NCBI GenBank assembly: GCA_013811715.1 | Contig: JACCUS010000119.1 | Coordinates: 1 to 12,423 of the forward strand | Source: Nocardioidaceae bacterium | Lineage (GTDB): Bacteria > Actinomycetota > Actinomycetes > Propionibacteriales > Nocardioidaceae | Direction: 5' to 3' | DNA length: 12,423 nt | In this document: positions 1-7,329 of the stretch, piece by piece | How positions within the stretch are numbered: the first letter of the stretch is position 1 | How the letters are laid out: every line of letters begins with the position of its first letter | Position numbers and translations under genes: made by a program | The notes under the pieces: generated by a model | The model's database searches: none | Told to the model about the DNA's origin: nothing | What the model saw: the letters and a program-made list of their open reading frames with translations, nothing else

Positions 1-658
1 CGTCTGAAGCATCCTCGACGTCACCGCGACGCAGCGCCGATGCCGCTGCGCGCAGCTCCTGCTCACCGTCGCGCACCGCCCCTGCCGCCTGGATCATGCC
101 GATGACGGCGCCGACGACGGCGACCCCGGCCAGCGCCGCGACACCGATTAGTGCCCGCCGGACCTGCAGTCTGACGTAGCGGCCCCTCCGCATCAACCCG
201 CCGACCACCACGGCACCGACGACGGCGCCTGTGACGAGCGCCGACGAGCCATGGAAACCGCCGACGTCGAGATGGAACAGCACGACGACGCTGACGCCTG
301 CGGCGGCGGCACGCACGACGGGCCCGTTCAGCGACCGACCGCCGACCACGAGCACGGCGACGAAGGCCACGGCGGCGGCGACGGCGGCGACCGCGTTCAC
401 TGCTGTCAGGGCGGCCAGTCCGGATGGGATCGCGAGGAGCCACCACGGAGCCGAGGCTCCCGTCCAGGCGACGATCGCGCCGAGGACGGCCGAGACCACG
501 ATGTCGGCGGGCCGCCACGCCGTTGGGCGCATGCCGGCCATCGCCGAGGCGACGGCCGTTGCTGCTGCGAGAGCGGCGACGAGTCGTGCGTCAGCAGGTG
601 TGATCCGGTTGCGCCGGACGGTCCGCCGCCGCGTACGCGACTGCGTGGTCGAAGACAT
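1..658 (-). CDS. Partial polytopic membrane protein, probable N-terminus of a DUF4012-family protein
   Basis: The reading frame runs without a stop from an ATG at 658 to the left edge of the window (219 residues seen, C-terminus missing). A basic N-terminus (RTRRR near residues 8-12) is followed by several hydrophobic Ala/Val-rich segments at about 24-43, 52-68, 72-106, 116-130 and 139-155, then a last membrane helix at about 168-190. After that comes a polar helical start, ELRAAASALRRGDVEDA (201-217). This 'one last helix, then Leu-Arg-Ala-Ala-x-x-Ala-Leu-x-x-Gly-Asp' layout resembles the beginning of DUF4012 proteins, which occur beside actinobacterial capsule genes and have no known function. 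The family call is inference, because the domain itself lies outside the window. An in-frame TGA sits just upstream of the ATG. The gap to the dehydratase stop is only 31 nt, with a small GGGCA/TGCCC hairpin (661-676), so the two genes are probably co-transcribed. No strong Shine-Dalgarno (SD) sequence is visible. Confidence 0.7.
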   Translation of the reverse strand, partial: MSSTTQSRTRRRTVRRNRITPADARLVAALAAATAVASAMAGMRPTAWRPADIVVSAVLGAIVAWTGASAPWWLLAIPSGLAALTAVNAVAAVAAAVAFVAVLVVGGRSLNGPVVRAAAAGVSVVVLFHLDVGGFHGSSALVTGAVVGAVVVGGLMRRGRYVRLQVRRALIGVAALAGVAVVGAVIGMIQAAGAVRDGEQELRAAASALRRGDVEDASD

Positions 659-689
659 CAGGGCAGATCATTGCCCATCACATCCCCGC

Positions 690-2573
690 TCACGCGTTCA
701 CCGAGGCGTCCCCGACGTCGGTCATCTCAGCCACCTTCAAGCCCCACGCGCTGGCCACCTCGAGCGTCGCCGGTGAGATCGACAAGCGGCCGCTCGCCGT
801 GCACGCGGCGCGGGCCTCCTCGAACCGAAGTGGTGGCACCCTCACCTGGCTGATCAGCGGATGGCGGGGACGCTCGTCGCGCTCGTCGGCACCGAGCAGC
901 ACCTCGTTGAGCTTCTCGCCGGGGCGCAGTCCGGTCACGACGATGTCGACCGGTGCCGGCGCCTGCGCGGCGAGGCGCTCTGCGACGTCCATGATGCGCA
1001 CGGGCTCGCCCATGTCGAGCACGAGAACCTCGCCGGCCTCTCCGACAGCGCCAGCCTGGATGGTTAGCGCGACGGCCTCCTCGACGGTCATGAAGTAGCG
1101 GGCCACGTCGTCGTGCGTGACGGTGATCGGCCCCCCGGACGCGACCTGGTGCTCGAACGTCGTCAGCATCGAGCCGGAGGATCCGAGCACGTTGCCGAAC
1201 CGCACCGAGACGTAGGTCTCGCCGCTCGCCACGGCGGCCGCCGCCGTGAGGCGTTCGCAGATCCGCTTCGAGAAGCCGAGGACGCTGATCGGGTCGGCGG
1301 CCTTGTCGGTGCTGATGTTGACGAGGCGGCGCACCCCGGCGGCCTCAGCCGCCTCGAGCACGTTCATCGTGCCGACGACGTTCGTCTGCCAGGCCTCGAC
1401 CGGATGGTGCTCGAGCAGCGGCAGGTGCTTGAGCGCAGCAGCGTGGAAGACGACCTCCGGCCGATGCGCCTGGAACACGCCGAACAGCCGGTCGCGGTCA
1501 CGGATGTCGGCAAGGACGATGCTCGGCGCATCGAGCAGCGCTCGTCCCTCGATGCTGAGCTGCACGCTGTGCAGGCCGGTCTCGTTGCGGTCGAGCATGA
1601 CGAGTGAAGCCGGTGCGTAGCGCTGGAGCTGGCGGCAGAGCTCGGACCCGATCGAGCCGCCTGCGCCGGTCACGAGCACTCGCTTGCCGCGCACGTACTC
1701 GGCGATCGCCGCTGTGTCGATGTCGGCGGGGTGGCGGCCGAGGAGGTCGCTGATCGTCACCGGCCGGATGTCGGCGAGTCCGATGTGGCCGAGCAGCGCC
1801 TCGACCGGCGGGAGCACGAGCACGTCGAGGCCTGCGTCGACGAGAGGGTCGGCGATCCGCACCAGTGCTTCGCTGTCGATCGACGGGATGGCCACGAGCA
1901 CGGCGGTCGCGTCGTGGCGTTGGGCGATGTCGAGCGCGTCGGCGCTGGTTCCCTGCACCCGCAGCCCGTGCAGCCGGAGCCGCGCCTTGCGCGGGTCGTC
2001 GTCGGCGACAGCGACGGGCAAGTAGGGGCTCGACTCGGAGCCGAGCATCGTGCGGATGATCTGTTCACCGGACCGTCCAGCGCCGACGACGACGATCGGC
2101 TTCGCCTTCCCTGACTCCGGACGGTGGCCGACCTCTTCGATGATCCGCGCCGCGTAGCGGACCACGGCGGCGAGCACGAGTGCGGTGAACGCCGCCATGA
2201 TCGGGACGGACCGCGGCACCATGCCGCCACCGAACAGCCGGGCGACGACCGTCAAGGTGACACCGACGGCGGCGATGCTGAGCGCGAGTGCCTGGACCTC
2301 GTCGAAGCTGCCGTAGTGGTAGCGGCGACGGTAGAGGCCGAGTGCGAGTCCGATGCCGATCTGCAGCGTGATCGCGATCAGGGTCGCGGCGAGCAGTCCC
2401 GATTCATTCGCAGGACCTGGTTGGAAGTCGAACCGAGCGAGCGTCGCGAGGACCAGTGCGAGCGCCCACACGAGCGCGTCGAGCATGGCCTGTAGCGCCG
2501 GGAGATGTCGCCGAGCTGACGGCCCGACACCCCGCGCGATCGACTCAAGGCGTTCCGCCGCCCGCCATGCCAT
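690..2573 (-). CDS. CapD/PglF/WbpM-type UDP-sugar 4,6-dehydratase, membrane-anchored (627 aa)
   Basis: Members of this family remove water from UDP-GlcNAc to give the 4-keto-6-deoxy sugar, the first step to bacillosamine-like and other amino-deoxy sugars of surface glycans. Four hydrophobic helices lie at about 26-46, 58-82, 96-112 and 120-142. A first Rossmann-like domain starts at VVVGAGRSG (161-169), and the catalytic short-chain dehydrogenase (SDR) domain starts at VTGAGGSIGSE (301-311). NISTDKAADP (419-428), then LGFSK (432-436) and SVRFGNVLGSSGS (456-468), are the usual CapD blocks. The lysine K436 is present, but the canonical tyrosine of YxxxK is Leu432. The long membrane forms (WbpM/PglF) typically carry Met here, so a non-Tyr residue is expected for the subfamily. 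The ATG is supported by GGAGGG (2583-2588) with 9 nt spacing. The length is typical. It is divergent from the acyltransferase operon and leads into the DUF4012-like gene. The exact sugar product cannot be fixed from sequence. Confidence 0.93.
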   Translation of the reverse strand: MAWRAAERLESIARGVGPSARRHLPALQAMLDALVWALALVLATLARFDFQPGPANESGLLAATLIAITLQIGIGLALGLYRRRYHYGSFDEVQALALSIAAVGVTLTVVARLFGGGMVPRSVPIMAAFTALVLAAVVRYAARIIEEVGHRPESGKAKPIVVVGAGRSGEQIIRTMLGSESSPYLPVAVADDDPRKARLRLHGLRVQGTSADALDIAQRHDATAVLVAIPSIDSEALVRIADPLVDAGLDVLVLPPVEALLGHIGLADIRPVTISDLLGRHPADIDTAAIAEYVRGKRVLVTGAGGSIGSELCRQLQRYAPASLVMLDRNETGLHSVQLSIEGRALLDAPSIVLADIRDRDRLFGVFQAHRPEVVFHAAALKHLPLLEHHPVEAWQTNVVGTMNVLEAAEAAGVRRLVNISTDKAADPISVLGFSKRICERLTAAAAVASGETYVSVRFGNVLGSSGSMLTTFEHQVASGGPITVTHDDVARYFMTVEEAVALTIQAGAVGEAGEVLVLDMGEPVRIMDVAERLAAQAPAPVDIVVTGLRPGEKLNEVLLGADERDERPRHPLISQVRVPPLRFEEARAACTASGRLSISPATLEVASAWGLKVAEMTDVGDASVNA

Positions 2574-2602
2574 TGATTCCTACCCTCCGCTGCCTGAGGA
2601 GA

Positions 2603-2630
2603 AGAATAGTCGATCATCGTCACAATGCAA
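2603..2630 (-). promoter_or_regulatory. Candidate sigma-70-type promoter of the dehydratase gene
   Basis: Read on the minus strand, TTGCAT (2630-2625) and TATTCT (2608-2603) are separated by 16 nt. This is a fair match to TTGACA/TATAAT. The expected start point near 2596 leaves a leader of about 22 nt that contains the GGAGGG ribosome site at 2588-2583. The stretch is visibly AT-richer than its surroundings. Seen by eye only. Confidence 0.5.
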
Positions 2631-2689
2631 CTCGTCGCCGAAACTCGCGCGGCCACGCTGCGGTTGCCGGCGCGACGAGGCCGGTGCCG

Positions 2690-2702
2690 TACCGTGTGTC
2701 GC
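2690..2702 (+). promoter_or_regulatory. Candidate leaderless promoter (-10 TACCGT) of the acyltransferase operon
   Basis: TACCGT (2690-2695) fits the actinobacterial TAnnnT -10 element. It ends 7 nt before the GTG at 2703, so transcription would begin at or within one base of the start codon. No SD-like sequence precedes that GTG, which agrees with leaderless translation. The same spacing recurs at 7330-7343. Confidence 0.45.
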
Positions 2703-3353
2703 GTGGAAGGCCAGGGTGTCGTCATGGTCGGGGGCGGCGGGCACGCCCTCGTGTGCATCGAGGTGCTGCGCGAGCTCGGATGCCACGTCGTCGCCTGCCT
2801 GAGCGACGACCCGGAGGCGGCGCCACCCGGGCTCGACGTGCCGATCGCCGGTGGCAGTCGCGACATCGCCCGCCTCCTCGCCGACGCAGGGACGCACTGC
2901 TTTGTCGCAGTGGGCGACAACCGGTCCCGCGCCCGGCTGACGGCCCTCGTCGTCGCCGCCGGCGGCACGCTCGTCCCCGCCGTCAGCGCCAACGCAGTGG
3001 TCTCGCCGACGGCCACCATCGGCCCGGGTGCGCTCGTCATGCCCGGCGCAGTCGTCAACGCCTGGGCGACGGTCGGCGCAGGGGCGATCGTGAACACGCG
3101 GGCATCAATCGACCACGAGTGTTCGGTCGGTGACTGGTCCCACGTCGGTCCCGGCGCCACGTTGGCGGGCAACGTCACGGTCGGTGAGGGAGCACTCGTC
3201 GGTGTGGGCGTCAGCGTGATCCCAGGCAGGATGATAGGGGCCTGGTCGACCGTTGGAGCCGGTGCCGCCGTCGTGCGTGACGTCGAGCCCAGCACGGTGG
3301 TCGCCGGCGTGCCCGCCACCGTCGGCTACGCCGGCAGCGGTACCCGGAAGTGA
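2703..3353 (+). CDS. NeuD/PglD-family sugar O/N-acyltransferase, left-handed beta-helix (216 aa)
   Basis: This family transfers an acetyl group from acetyl-CoA to a nucleotide-activated sugar. PglD acetylates UDP-4-amino sugars in bacillosamine synthesis and NeuD acts on sialic acids. The N-terminal nucleotide-sugar-binding domain opens with VVMVGGGGHA (6-15) and contains VAVGDN (68-73). Hexapeptide repeats (xx[IV]Gxx) run from about 95 to 190. SIDHEC (135-140) followed by VGDWSHVGPGA contains the conserved His138-Glu139 pair that corresponds to the catalytic His of PglD. The protein ends with the family's AGVPA block (201-205). GTG 2703 is chosen because it keeps the whole first beta strand. 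ATG 2724 would cut it, and the longer open frame back to 2625 adds only Arg/Ala-rich residues with no SD. The stop codon overlaps the next start (GTGA). O- versus N-acylation cannot be told. Confidence 0.88.
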   Translation: MEGQGVVMVGGGGHALVCIEVLRELGCHVVACLSDDPEAAPPGLDVPIAGGSRDIARLLADAGTHCFVAVGDNRSRARLTALVVAAGGTLVPAVSANAVVSPTATIGPGALVMPGAVVNAWATVGAGAIVNTRASIDHECSVGDWSHVGPGATLAGNVTVGEGALVGVGVSVIPGRMIGAWSTVGAGAAVVRDVEPSTVVAGVPATVGYAGSGTRK

Positions 3354-3916
3354 GCGGCGTCGGCGACTCCCCTGTGCCGCTCATCCTCGTCGTCTGCACG
3401 GGCAACCTCTGCCGCTCGCCACTCGCCGCAGCGCTCCTCGAGCGTGAGCTGGACGAACGTGGCCTGCCGGCGACGGTGGAGTCGGCCGGAACGGCTGCGC
3501 CGCTCGGGGCGTCACCGGATCGCAAGGTGCTTCGCGCCGCCGGCGACCTTGATCTTGATCTGTCGGCGCATCGTGCCGGGTCGATCACCACCGACGAGAT
3601 CGGACGGAGCTCGTTGATCCTGTGCATGACCGGCGAGCACGTCGCCGAGGTCGTCGCCCTCGACCCAGATGCAGCCAAGCGCACGGCAACACTGCGTGCG
3701 GCTGCGCTGCGCGCCTCTTCTCGACGGGGCGAACGGCCGTCGTTCGACGAGTGGGCGCAGATGCTCGCCTGGACGCCTGCGACGGCGGGCTCGGATCGGA
3801 GCAACGACATCTATGACCCGATAGGTGGACCAATGCGCGGCTACCGGCAGATGGCCGACGAGGTGGCGCGCCTCGTGAGCGTGCTCGCCGACGCCTGGCC
3901 GGGGGACCGACGTTGA
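3350..3916 (+). CDS. Low-molecular-weight protein-tyrosine phosphatase (188 aa)
   Basis: This is a cytoplasmic phosphatase that removes phosphate from protein tyrosines. Relatives such as Wzb/PtpA reset tyrosine kinases that control capsule and exopolysaccharide export. The P-loop VVCTGNLCRSP (14-24) gives the signature C16-x5-R22-S23, and the general-acid loop is YDPIGG (155-160) with D156. At 188 residues it is longer than the usual 150 or so, with extra sequence at about 113-148 (an Arg-rich stretch and EWAQMLAW) before the acid loop. It begins at GTG 3350, overlapping the acyltransferase stop by four bases, and ends overlapping the next TTG start. No tyrosine kinase or Wzc-like protein is present in the window, so its target is unknown. 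Confidence 0.92.
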   Translation: MSGVGDSPVPLILVVCTGNLCRSPLAAALLERELDERGLPATVESAGTAAPLGASPDRKVLRAAGDLDLDLSAHRAGSITTDEIGRSSLILCMTGEHVAEVVALDPDAAKRTATLRAAALRASSRRGERPSFDEWAQMLAWTPATAGSDRSNDIYDPIGGPMRGYRQMADEVARLVSVLADAWPGDRR

Positions 3917-4569
3917 CGGCCTTCTCCGTGTCGTCGTGGCCAACGCCGGCACGAGGTGCGGTCGGTGCGGTCGCCGGTGCGGCGGTCGTCGCCACCAACG
4001 GGGCCGGATCGACGCCAGGATGGGCGGTGCTCGCCGGCGCCGCCATCGTCGCCATCGTTGCCGCCGCTGCGCCGGAGACGGCGCATCGCTACGCGCACTG
4101 GCCGCTGGCGACGGCGGCGCTCCTCGTCGCCGTCGCCGGTCTGTACGTGTGCATCACCGAGACCGAACACCTCCGTGGCGTCGCCGTGGTGGCCGCGCTG
4201 CTCGTGCTGGTCGAGATGACGGTGCATGGCAGCGCTGCCGTCTGGCCGGTCGCCACAGCGGCGGCGACACTGGTCGTCTGGGCTGGCGCCTTCGGCGGTG
4301 TGCCGCGGACCTCCTCTCTCGTCGCCGCACTGTCGATGCCGGGTGTCGTGCTGATCGAACCCGTCGCCGTCCGCCTCGGCCTCGTCGGCCGCAGCGTTCC
4401 GCCCGTGCTCGTGGCGCCGGCGTTGCTCGCCGGCCAGGCGGTGTTCGTCCTGTTCGTCGGGCGCGTCGCAGGACTTCGCGAGCAGACGTCTGTGGCACTT
4501 GCGATCGTCGTCGCCTCGCTCACTGCGCTGACCGTCGGCGTCCACCTGGTCGCCGGCAGGCGATCGTGA
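3913..4569 (+). CDS. Polytopic membrane protein of unknown function (218 aa)
   Basis: I do not recognise a family. The protein is almost wholly hydrophobic, with about seven or eight candidate membrane helices at roughly 13-29, 36-53, 62-81, 88-102, 109-127, 133-150, 163-184 and 193-214. Loops are short and the C-terminus is AGRRS. No charged catalytic motif stands out. The start is TTG 3913, inside the TTGA overlap with the phosphatase stop, with GGGGGA (3901-3906) as a plausible ribosome site 6 nt upstream. Its stop overlaps the phosphoglycosyl transferase start (GTGA). Being locked between the phosphatase and the initiating sugar transferase, it may serve as a partner of the transferase or in lipid-linked glycan handling, but this is only context. 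Confidence 0.8.
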   Translation: MTAFSVSSWPTPARGAVGAVAGAAVVATNGAGSTPGWAVLAGAAIVAIVAAAAPETAHRYAHWPLATAALLVAVAGLYVCITETEHLRGVAVVAALLVLVEMTVHGSAAVWPVATAAATLVVWAGAFGGVPRTSSLVAALSMPGVVLIEPVAVRLGLVGRSVPPVLVAPALLAGQAVFVLFVGRVAGLREQTSVALAIVVASLTALTVGVHLVAGRRS

Positions 4570-5183
4570 AGCGTGCCTTCGACATGGTGCTCGCCACCAT
4601 CGCGCTGGTCGTGCTCGCCCCCTTGCTCACAGCCGTCGCAGTGGTCGTCAGGATCGACGCCGGCGGGCCTGTCCTGTTCCGCCAGGAGCGAAGCGGCCGC
4701 GGCGGCGCACCGTTCGCGCTGGTCAAGTTCCGCACCATGACCGTGGACGACAGTCCGGTCTGGGACCCTGCGCGCGATGTCGCAAGGGTCACGCGAAGTG
4801 GACGTGCGCTTCGAGCGACGAGCCTCGACGAGCTGCCCTCCCTCGTCAACGTCGTGCGCGGCGAGATGAGTCTCGTCGGTCCACGGCCACTGCCGGTGCA
4901 GTACCTGCCACGCTACGACGACCACCAGGCGCGACGGCTCGAGGTGCGCCCCGGCATCACCGGGTGGGCACAGGTCAACGGCCGCAACGCCACCACCTGG
5001 GACGAGCGGCTGGCGATGGACGTGTGGTACGTCGACCATCGCACGCTGCGTCTCGATCTGCGGATCCTCGTCGCCACGGTGCGGGCGGTGCTGGCCAGGA
5101 AGGGCATCGATCAGGGCGCCGGCATCACGATGAGCGAGTTCACCGGCAGCGACGGACGCGCACATGACGAGGACGGGTCGTGA
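4566..5183 (+). CDS. Small monotopic phosphoglycosyl transferase, PglC-like bacterial sugar transferase (205 aa)
   Basis: This family transfers a sugar-1-phosphate from a UDP-sugar to undecaprenyl phosphate and so starts assembly of a lipid-linked glycan. Only the minimal catalytic core is present. It has KRAFDMVLA with one hydrophobic re-entrant segment (2-29, Pro19 at the expected break), then GPVLFRQERSG (34-44), VKFRTM (53-58), and the catalytic block SLDELPSL with NVVRGEMSLVGPRPL (86-109). Asp88-Glu89 correspond to the nucleophile pair of PglC. RPGITGWAQVNGRN (128-141) and the C-terminal helix complete it. GTG 4566 lies in the GTGA overlap and gives exactly the family N-terminus. The longer open frame upstream is the shadow of the membrane protein. 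Sugar specificity is unknown, but a diNAcBac-type sugar would fit the neighbours. Confidence 0.94.
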   Translation: MKRAFDMVLATIALVVLAPLLTAVAVVVRIDAGGPVLFRQERSGRGGAPFALVKFRTMTVDDSPVWDPARDVARVTRSGRALRATSLDELPSLVNVVRGEMSLVGPRPLPVQYLPRYDDHQARRLEVRPGITGWAQVNGRNATTWDERLAMDVWYVDHRTLRLDLRILVATVRAVLARKGIDQGAGITMSEFTGSDGRAHDEDGS

Positions 5184-6361
5184 GGTCGCTGCCTCTCAAG
5201 GTGGCCCACCTCACCACCACCGACATCAGTCTCGAGCTGCTCCTCGGCGCGCAGTTCGACGCCGTCGTCGACGCCGGCGGCGAGGCGATCGGGATCAGTG
5301 CACCGGGGCCGTTCGTCGAGCTGCTGGAGCGGCGCGGGGCGCGGCACGTAGCGCTCCCATCGTCGACCCGTGGCTGGAACCCTGGCGCCGACGTCCGTGC
5401 CGCCGTCGAGCTGTGGCGCATCCTGCGGCGGGAGCGGCCGACGATCCTGCACACCCACAACCCCAAGCCGGGGCTCTACGGCCGTGTCGTCGGCCGGCTG
5501 GCGCGGGTGCCGATCGTGGTGAACACGGTGCACGGCCTGTACGCCACCGAGGACGACCCGTGGCTGCGCCGAGCCGTCGTGTACGCGCTCGAGGGCGTCG
5601 CCTCACGGTGCTCGCACGGTGAGCTCGTGCAGAACGCCGAGGACGTCCGCACGATCCGGCGCTTCCACCTCGCAGCCCGGCGCAAGGCCTGCCACCTCGG
5701 CAACGGCGTCGACCTGACGAGGTTCCGCCCCGGGCGGCTCGACGACGTCGAGCGGCGGGCGCTGCGCGCCGGCTGGGGGGTCGGCGACGACGTCATCGTC
5801 GCCGGAACGGTGGGCCGGCTCGTCGCCGAGAAGGGCTACCCGGAACTGTTCGAGGCAGCGGCGTCGCTCCCGCCAGCCATCCGCGTGGTGGTCGTCGGGG
5901 GCAACGATCCCGGCAAGGCCGATGCGCTCGACGAGTCGACCATGGCACGTGCCGAGGAGGCCGGTGTCGTGTTCCTCGGGCACCGGCACGACGTCGACCA
6001 CATCCTCGGCGCATTCGACCTCTTCGTGCTCGCCTCGCACCGTGAGGGTCAGCCCAGGGCGGCGATGGAGGCGGCGGCCTGCGGTCTACCGATCGTCGCC
6101 ACCGACATCCGCGGCTGCCGCCAAGTCGTCGACGACGGCGTGACCGGACGACTCGTGCCGGCGTACGATGCAACGGCGCTCGGCGAGGCGATCGGCGGTC
6201 TCGCTGCCGACGCCGAGCTGCGGGCACAGATGTCGGCTGCGGCTGTCTGCAAGGCCACGAGCGAGTTCGACGAGGGCGACGTCGTTGGCCGGGTGATGGG
6301 GTGCTATGCGCGGATCGCCGCCGCGCGATCGATCGGGCTTCGCCCGGCGATCCCGGCGTGA
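5180..6361 (+). CDS. GT4 family glycosyltransferase (393 aa)
   Basis: This is a retaining GT-B glycosyltransferase, probably adding the second sugar to the lipid-linked primer made by the preceding enzyme (the PglA role). The N-domain carries an HTHNPKPGLYG block (91-101) and NTVHG (115-119). The C-domain carries AGTVGRLVAEKGYPEL (208-223, with Lys218) and HREGQPRAAMEAAACGLPIV (287-306), which includes the donor-binding E289-x7-E297. Length is normal. It starts at GTG 5180 in a GTGA overlap with the transferase, with GAGGA (5169-5173) upstream, and is the last gene of the five-gene operon. It converges on the epimerase gene with an 11-nt gap. Donor and acceptor sugars cannot be inferred. Confidence 0.93.
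   Translation: MRSLPLKVAHLTTTDISLELLLGAQFDAVVDAGGEAIGISAPGPFVELLERRGARHVALPSSTRGWNPGADVRAAVELWRILRRERPTILHTHNPKPGLYGRVVGRLARVPIVVNTVHGLYATEDDPWLRRAVVYALEGVASRCSHGELVQNAEDVRTIRRFHLAARRKACHLGNGVDLTRFRPGRLDDVERRALRAGWGVGDDVIVAGTVGRLVAEKGYPELFEAAASLPPAIRVVVVGGNDPGKADALDESTMARAEEAGVVFLGHRHDVDHILGAFDLFVLASHREGQPRAAMEAAACGLPIVATDIRGCRQVVDDGVTGRLVPAYDATALGEAIGGLAADAELRAQMSAAAVCKATSEFDEGDVVGRVMGCYARIAAARSIGLRPAIPA
6334..6346. terminator. Small GC hairpin at the convergent operon/epimerase junction
   Basis: CGGGC-TTC-GCCCG forms a 5-bp stem with a 3-nt loop, flanked by GATC on both sides. It lies inside the last codons of the GT4 gene and about 27 nt beyond the stop of the converging epimerase gene, so it could slow or end the epimerase transcript. 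There is no T-tract, so the call is weak. Confidence 0.25.
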
Positions 6362-6372
6362 GCGCGCGGTGA

Positions 6373-7305
6373 TCAGAGTTTCGTGCGGCGCATCCAGGCG
6401 ACCGTGGACGCCAGACCGTCGGTGAGCGGCACTGGTTCGACGGCGGCGAAGCGTGCCCGCAGCCGCGAGCTGTCGGCTTGTGAGTGTGCGACGTCGCCGG
6501 GTCGCGGGTCGAGGTGCTCACGCTCGAGCGGCCGGCCGACATCGTCCTCGAGCAGCGAGATCAGCGTGAGCAGATCGGTGCGCGTGCCGAACGCGAGGTT
6601 CATTGGGTCGGGGTCGGTGGCACGCTCGGTCAGCGCCATGGCGAGCACGGCTGTGACGGTGTCGACGAACGTGAAGTCACGGCTCTGCGTCCCGTCACCG
6701 AAGATCTGCAATGGCCGCCCGGCGAGCGCAGCGTCGACGAAGGCCGGCACGACGGCGGCATAGGCATGCCCCGCCGGCTGCAACGGACCGAACACGTTGA
6801 AGAAGCGCAGCGCCAGCGTCTCCATCCCGTAGCTGTGATGGTAGGCGTTGACGTACGCCTCGGTCGCCAGCTTGCTCGCCGCGTACGGCGACATCGGTCG
6901 TGTCGCCAGGCCCTCGTGCTTGGGCAGCCCTGGCGTCGCCCCGTAGACGCTGCTCGATGAGGCGGCAAGCAGGTAGGCGCCGCTGCTCCTGGCGACCTCC
7001 AGCACGTTCACGGTGCCCGTCGCGTTGGCCAGGTGCGAGGCGACCGGATCGCTGATGCTGCGCGGAACGGACGGACGGGCGGCGAGGTGGGCGATCGCAT
7101 CGATGCCGTTCGCGCAGTGCTCCAGCGCGTCCTCGTCGAGGATCGAGCCCTCGACCAGCTCTACGTCGAGGCCGTCGAGGTTCGCCAGCGACCCCGTCGA
7201 CAGATCGTCGAGCGCGCGGACGGACTCGACGCCCGGTGTCGCCACGAGGCGACGACACAGGTTGGCACCGATGAAGCCGGCTCCGCCGGTGACGAGCACG
7301 CGCAC
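6373..7305 (-). CDS. NAD-dependent sugar epimerase/dehydratase, GalE-like extended SDR (310 aa)
   Basis: Extended SDR enzymes of this group interconvert nucleotide sugars such as UDP-Glc/UDP-Gal or UDP-GlcNAc/UDP-GalNAc. Visible are VTGGAGFIGANL (5-16, NAD site), HLAARPSVP (73-81), the catalytic Ser in ASSSSVYG (115-122), Y141-x3-K145 in SPYAASKLA, RFFNVFGPLQ (167-176) and IFGDGTQSRDF (201-211). The start is set at GTG 7305, right before the first beta strand RVLV. The open frame continues upstream, but the added residues are not SDR-like and cross the neighbouring promoter. A TATGCT element ends 6 nt before this GTG, which suggests leaderless expression. A standard 310-residue enzyme. The exact substrate is unknown. 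Confidence 0.9.
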   Translation of the reverse strand: MRVLVTGGAGFIGANLCRRLVATPGVESVRALDDLSTGSLANLDGLDVELVEGSILDEDALEHCANGIDAIAHLAARPSVPRSISDPVASHLANATGTVNVLEVARSSGAYLLAASSSSVYGATPGLPKHEGLATRPMSPYAASKLATEAYVNAYHHSYGMETLALRFFNVFGPLQPAGHAYAAVVPAFVDAALAGRPLQIFGDGTQSRDFTFVDTVTAVLAMALTERATDPDPMNLAFGTRTDLLTLISLLEDDVGRPLEREHLDPRPGDVAHSQADSSRLRARFAAVEPVPLTDGLASTVAWMRRTKL

Positions 7306-7311
7306 GCGGGC

Positions 7312-7317
7312 AGCATA
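7312..7317 (-). promoter_or_regulatory. Candidate leaderless -10 (TATGCT) of the epimerase gene
   Basis: On the minus strand TATGCT is followed by 6 nt and then the GTG start at 7305, placing the start point at the first base of the start codon. No ribosome binding site is seen. It shares a 37-bp divergent gap with the promoter of the fusion gene, so one set of binding events probably controls both. Confidence 0.5.
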
Positions 7318-7329
7318 GGAAAACTCCCC

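Noticed and set aside
2378..3319. 313-aa minus-strand open frame with Thr/Pro/Ala repeats, looking like a mucin-type surface protein
   Set aside because: It is the antisense shadow of the hexapeptide-repeat acyltransferase. Its periodic composition mirrors the beta-helix codons, and it runs into the dehydratase start region.
3936..4565. Long N-terminal extension of the sugar transferase frame
   Set aside because: The added residues are Arg-rich shadow of the membrane protein. The family N-terminus begins exactly at GTG 4566 in a GTGA overlap.
4089..5165. 358-aa minus-strand frame over the membrane protein and sugar transferase
   Set aside because: It is an Asp/Arg/Thr-rich antisense shadow with no motif. 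Both plus-strand genes are well supported.
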